Shown one piece after another: positions 60,711-64,000 of a DNA stretch of 64,000 nucleotides. Source of the stretch: Arctopsyche grandis (taxonomy: Eukaryota > Arthropoda > Insecta > Trichoptera > Hydropsychidae). Where the stretch lies: positions 11,117,501 to 11,181,500 of the forward strand of contig NC_135366.1 of the NCBI RefSeq assembly GCF_051622035.1. The letters run 5' to 3'. The translations under genes and the position numbers were made by a program. The stretch's first letter is position 1; every line of letters starts with the position of its first letter. The notes below the pieces were generated by a model. That model was not told the DNA's origin. It saw only the letters and a list, made by a program, of their open reading frames with translations, and did not search any database.

Positions 60711-61036
60711 CAGTCGTATCTATCATCTATGTACATACGTACAAATTGAATAGTTTTCCCAGTATCTTTTCATTCTGAAGTAGGTATATTATTTTCATTG
60801 GAATTTTCCTCACAATTTCATATTTTAATAAGTTAGACATTCTTATTAAAAATGCAAAGGAAATTCAATATCTTGTCCTTATTTTATGTTACGCAATATT
60901 TAAATAAAAAAAAAACAAAAGCAAAACAGTTTTATAATTAAAAAAAACGGATCTTTTTTGTTTTCGACTCTTTTGTAATTTAAATCATTTTATATGAATA
61001 TCCAATATGTACCAAATTTTAGAAAATAAAATATGT
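60711..61036. other. AT-rich intergenic DNA
   Basis: Poly-A and poly-T runs; nothing recognised. Confidence 0.5.
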
Positions 61037-61345
61037 CCAGTGCACTCAAATAAATATAGAACGCTGCATGCTTATTAGCATAATGAGGAGAGATAGAAAA
61101 CGGAATACGTGGGTTGGAATTGAAATGACAAATACTGTTGATGTAATTAATAGTGAGGGTAAAGAGATTGAAATTACAATGGGCGGGTCACCTGATTGGA
61201 AGAATGGACGATAGATGGACGAAAGAAGTGCTCGAACGGTACCCGAGAGATTGTAAAAACGTGCAAGGAAGGTCGCAAGGGAGATGGGAGAATGAAATCA
61301 GAAAAATATATATGGCTGTGAATGATGACTATATAATCATCATTT
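61037..61345 (+). pseudogene. RTE LINE 3' fragment
   Basis: Matches the C-terminal RTE domain ([44 protein letters not shown]) and ends near the Gly/Cys-type terminus with an ATGATGA remnant. It is 5'-truncated, with the WMSVAQNRDEW region deleted. Confidence 0.88.
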
Positions 61346-63530
61346 AAAGCCACGTATATAATATTTTAAATATTTATTGGTATTTTTATATTTTAAAATA
61401 TTTCCTAGTACTCCTCAGACTGAAATTTCCCGAAAACAATTTTTTTTATACTTTTCATAAGCGTAATATTTTTTACATAACATTTCCTAGTAGGCAACCG
61501 TAATTTTTCGATGAAATGTCAAAATCATAATATATTATATTATTTTCATGTACTACCTTGTTTTTTGTACTATGTATTTTATGTTTTGAAGTCTATTTTT
61601 TATCTGATTGCATATATATATATATGTACATATGTATATTTAGATTGAATTCGTGGCACATTACGTTTACATTTTTCTAAAATTTCTAAAGTGAGAATTG
61701 ATTTTTTTATTATTTTATTGGAATTATTTTAAATAAATTATTGATCGGACTAGTATCAGAACTTTTTCTTAAAAAGTGTTAATCATATTTTTAATGAAGT
61801 AACCGTTCACGTGTATATAGTACAACGTTTCAGTTATCGAAGACAGATCAGATAGATACTAGTTAACTCTTTATTTGACCCGTAAATCGATTCCTATTGA
61901 AAGTAAATTTTAAAGTACCCTTTGATCGTACATATTTGAGAAGTTTGTCGATCGATTTCCGTTTTGTTTGAAATCGAACGGGTAATAACCGTGAAACGTG
62001 CCTTCATTGTGACGCAATTCCTCACTTGTTTATTACTCGCCCCGTTCAGGTGCTATTTTCACTTACAATAGACAATCTCTCGTTTTGTGCAAAACTTTTA
62101 TATTTATTGTAATAACGATTTCGCAGATCGAGTTATCGAGCGACCTTTAGAAGACTTATAACAATCGCAAAGTGGCATTACTTTACAATCGAACCCAATT
62201 TATCGTCCGACCGATTTGCTCGATTATAATGGGAACCATGGGCAGTACATACATACATATAGGAATGGATACAAAACAACATCATAACACTTTTTCAACA
62301 CAATCGAAACGAATCTCGGATTTTCGCATCTTGTGGATACTTTAGCCTTTATTAAGCGACTCTGTGGCGCGGTTAGTATAAATACTTAGATATAAATTGT
62401 GCAAAGGTTAAAAATTTATGGGTTGCAAGCTTTTTGACGTGGGGGGGTTTCTGTGCAACGGCCGAGACATTCCTAATGGCCTCCACTTAATTTCGAGCCC
62501 AGAAACTTGCAATTATGTATTTGGCACACGGCAATTACCGTTTTCGGTCTTGTGCTGTGCAGATTGTTTGTTGCTTTGGCGAAAATACGACATGCTAACC
62601 GCGTTTATCTGCGCACATCGCGAGCTTCGAACCTGCGAGAGACACGCGATTTTTCCCAGAAGTAAAACACTGCACAATGCTTAAAAGACCCCCCTCAAAA
62701 CAAATAGTGTTTGCCTTAATTTAGTCGAAAGCGCGTCTGAAATTCGATTCGGACCTCCTTTGACGTTCCTCTCAATCGCTCAACTCAATGGGTGAAAATT
62801 TCGAAAGCAGGTACCTACATAGTATAACGGAAGGAAAAACAATTTCAAAAAGTCTACATGTACACGTTTGGCTCGCATTCAAGAAACGGTTCATTTATTT
62901 TTCGAGGAGATAAGAGGGAATTTCGACCGGTAACGGCTTCTACTCGCGCCACGTATCTACCGGCGTGCAGAGGTCAATTATTGCCATTTTTGGGCAAAAT
63001 GGGGTGATGATACCGTAAAGGAAACGGATAGAACGCGCTCGCAAAGCGAAGATCGTATCAAACTCTTTGCGGACCGAAGCAGGATCAGATACGGATTGGT
63101 CACGATGCGTCATCGTAAAGTGCACCCAGTACGGTTACGATCGCATGTTTCGCACACACAACTGGTCAACTTAACACTTTCGAGCTGTATGTTTTCTTTT
63201 TTATAACTTCTTTATTCTAATTCTGTTTAGCGAGCCTCAATTTGGAATGGTTTTTTTATCACTTACACGGCCCGAAGAAAACCTAAATTCTTCAGTTTTA
63301 AATTGACTTTTAGATATAAATTGATACGTACATTCATCGGTATATAAATTAGAAAGAAAAATTTATAGTTTCATGATCAAAATGTAAGTCAAACAAATAG
63401 GCATTTGTGTATCATAAAAATATATTTGAAATCAATTTGGCATCTACATTTTTTCAATTTGTTTTGGACTTGAAAAATTATATTTTCTTATAAAATAAAT
63501 TGTATCGAATCTTTATTACCAGAAACATAA
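61346..63530. other. Intergenic DNA with a GC-richer island
   Basis: AT-rich to about 61800. 61850-63180 is CpG-richer with short open frames (for example 62418-62684) lacking any recognisable domain. No gene supported. Confidence 0.45.
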
Positions 63531-63610
63531 AATGCTCAGCGGTATAGTGCAAAAAAACTATGGGGTCCTGGGTTCGAGCCCAGATTCAGTGTTGCTGGCC
63601 AGACCTTATA
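63531..63610 (+). mobile_element. SINE head fragment
   Basis: GCTCAGCGGTATAGTGC (A box) and GGGTTCGAGCCC (B box) followed by TTGCTGGCCAGACCTT, then cut off by TA-rich repeats. It faces the SINE at 63650-64000. Confidence 0.7.
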
Positions 63611-63649
63611 TACATACATATATGTATTTATTTTATTTTATTTTACACA

Positions 63650-64000
63650 TATGTATTTATTTTATTTTATTTTACCAGGAAAGCCTAACGGGTAAACTCA
63701 ATGCGCTTTTCTGGCCAGAAACATTGTACATTTGAAACACGTATCATTAGTATTATACAAAGTAAATATATAACAATTAACATCCACAGAGACGTTTATA
63801 GTTAGATTTATAAATTTGCAGCATTTTATGCAATTCAGCGAAATTCGAGATTGCTGAAAACTCAAGATTAGCGAAAATGGGTAAGGTTGTCAATTTGTTG
63901 GAACCGTTTGAATTAAGATTAGATAAATTGGCTTAGATAACTCTGATAGAAAACGATCGACCTGGAGTCACAAATCCAAGGTCTGGCCAGCAGAAACCAG
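63650..64000 (-). mobile_element. SINE, partial at window edge
   Basis: On the minus strand the core reads GTGACTCCAGGTCGATCGTT and the tail hairpin pairs CCAGGAAAGC (63675-63684) with GCTTTTCTGG (63705-63714, one wobble), then TAAA repeats. The head lies beyond the window. Confidence 0.85.

Noticed and set aside
62418..62684. 88-codon cysteine-containing frame
   Set aside because: No recognisable domain, single frame in a CpG-richer stretch, no supporting splice signals.

Overview
The window looks like AT-rich insect nuclear DNA. The support is: spliced genes with short introns, an RTE-type LINE ending in (TCA)n, CR1/L2/Jockey-group LINEs, tRNA-headed SINEs, piggyBac, hAT and Helitron debris, and very many short blocks around the palindrome ACATATGT. 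A moth or a close relative would fit, but the sequence does not settle the order. I saw no bacterial, plasmid or CRISPR content.

Two host genes are supported. (1) A 19-exon minus-strand gene, 43179-52505, encodes a 1216-residue DEAH-box RNA helicase of the DHX34 family (nonsense-mediated decay). Every exon junction was placed by hand on GT/AG sites and all phases agree. (2) A three-exon plus-strand gene, 38121-39697, encodes a 107-residue charged protein that I do not recognise. The two genes converge tail to tail across about 3.4 kb of AT-rich, UTR-like DNA.

Everything else is mobile DNA or unassigned intergenic sequence. 0-12 kb: LINE tails, an internally deleted LINE with a SINE nested in its ORF1 (2216-4635), a hAT element (6092-6829), a nearly intact RTE LINE (8222-11216) and a 330-bp TA tract. 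12-29 kb: MITEs, RTE scraps, SINEs in both orientations and a LINE nested inside another LINE (28286-29790). 30-37 kb: mostly AT-rich unique DNA with one LINE remnant and a TTAA-flanked foldback. 38-53 kb: the two genes, with a Mutator-like foldback, a piggyBac remnant and an RTE remnant in their introns. 53-58 kb: a dense transposon cluster, with a hAT MITE inside another hAT MITE, a further hAT MITE, a Helitron carrying a GC-rich array of triloop hairpins, a decayed hAT and a 452-bp Mutator-like palindrome. 58-64 kb: a GC-rich block, a probable TIR element rich in GGTCAGTAA words, an RTE scrap and SINEs.

The strongest new-looking signals are three. First, a 3'-terminal hairpin is shared by several LINE and SINE families, with covarying stems and a conserved loop. 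Second, the array inside the Helitron is built almost wholly from hairpins with GAA or GGA triloops. Third, two probable DNA transposons carry many directly repeated subterminal motifs (57646-58097 and 58886-59760).
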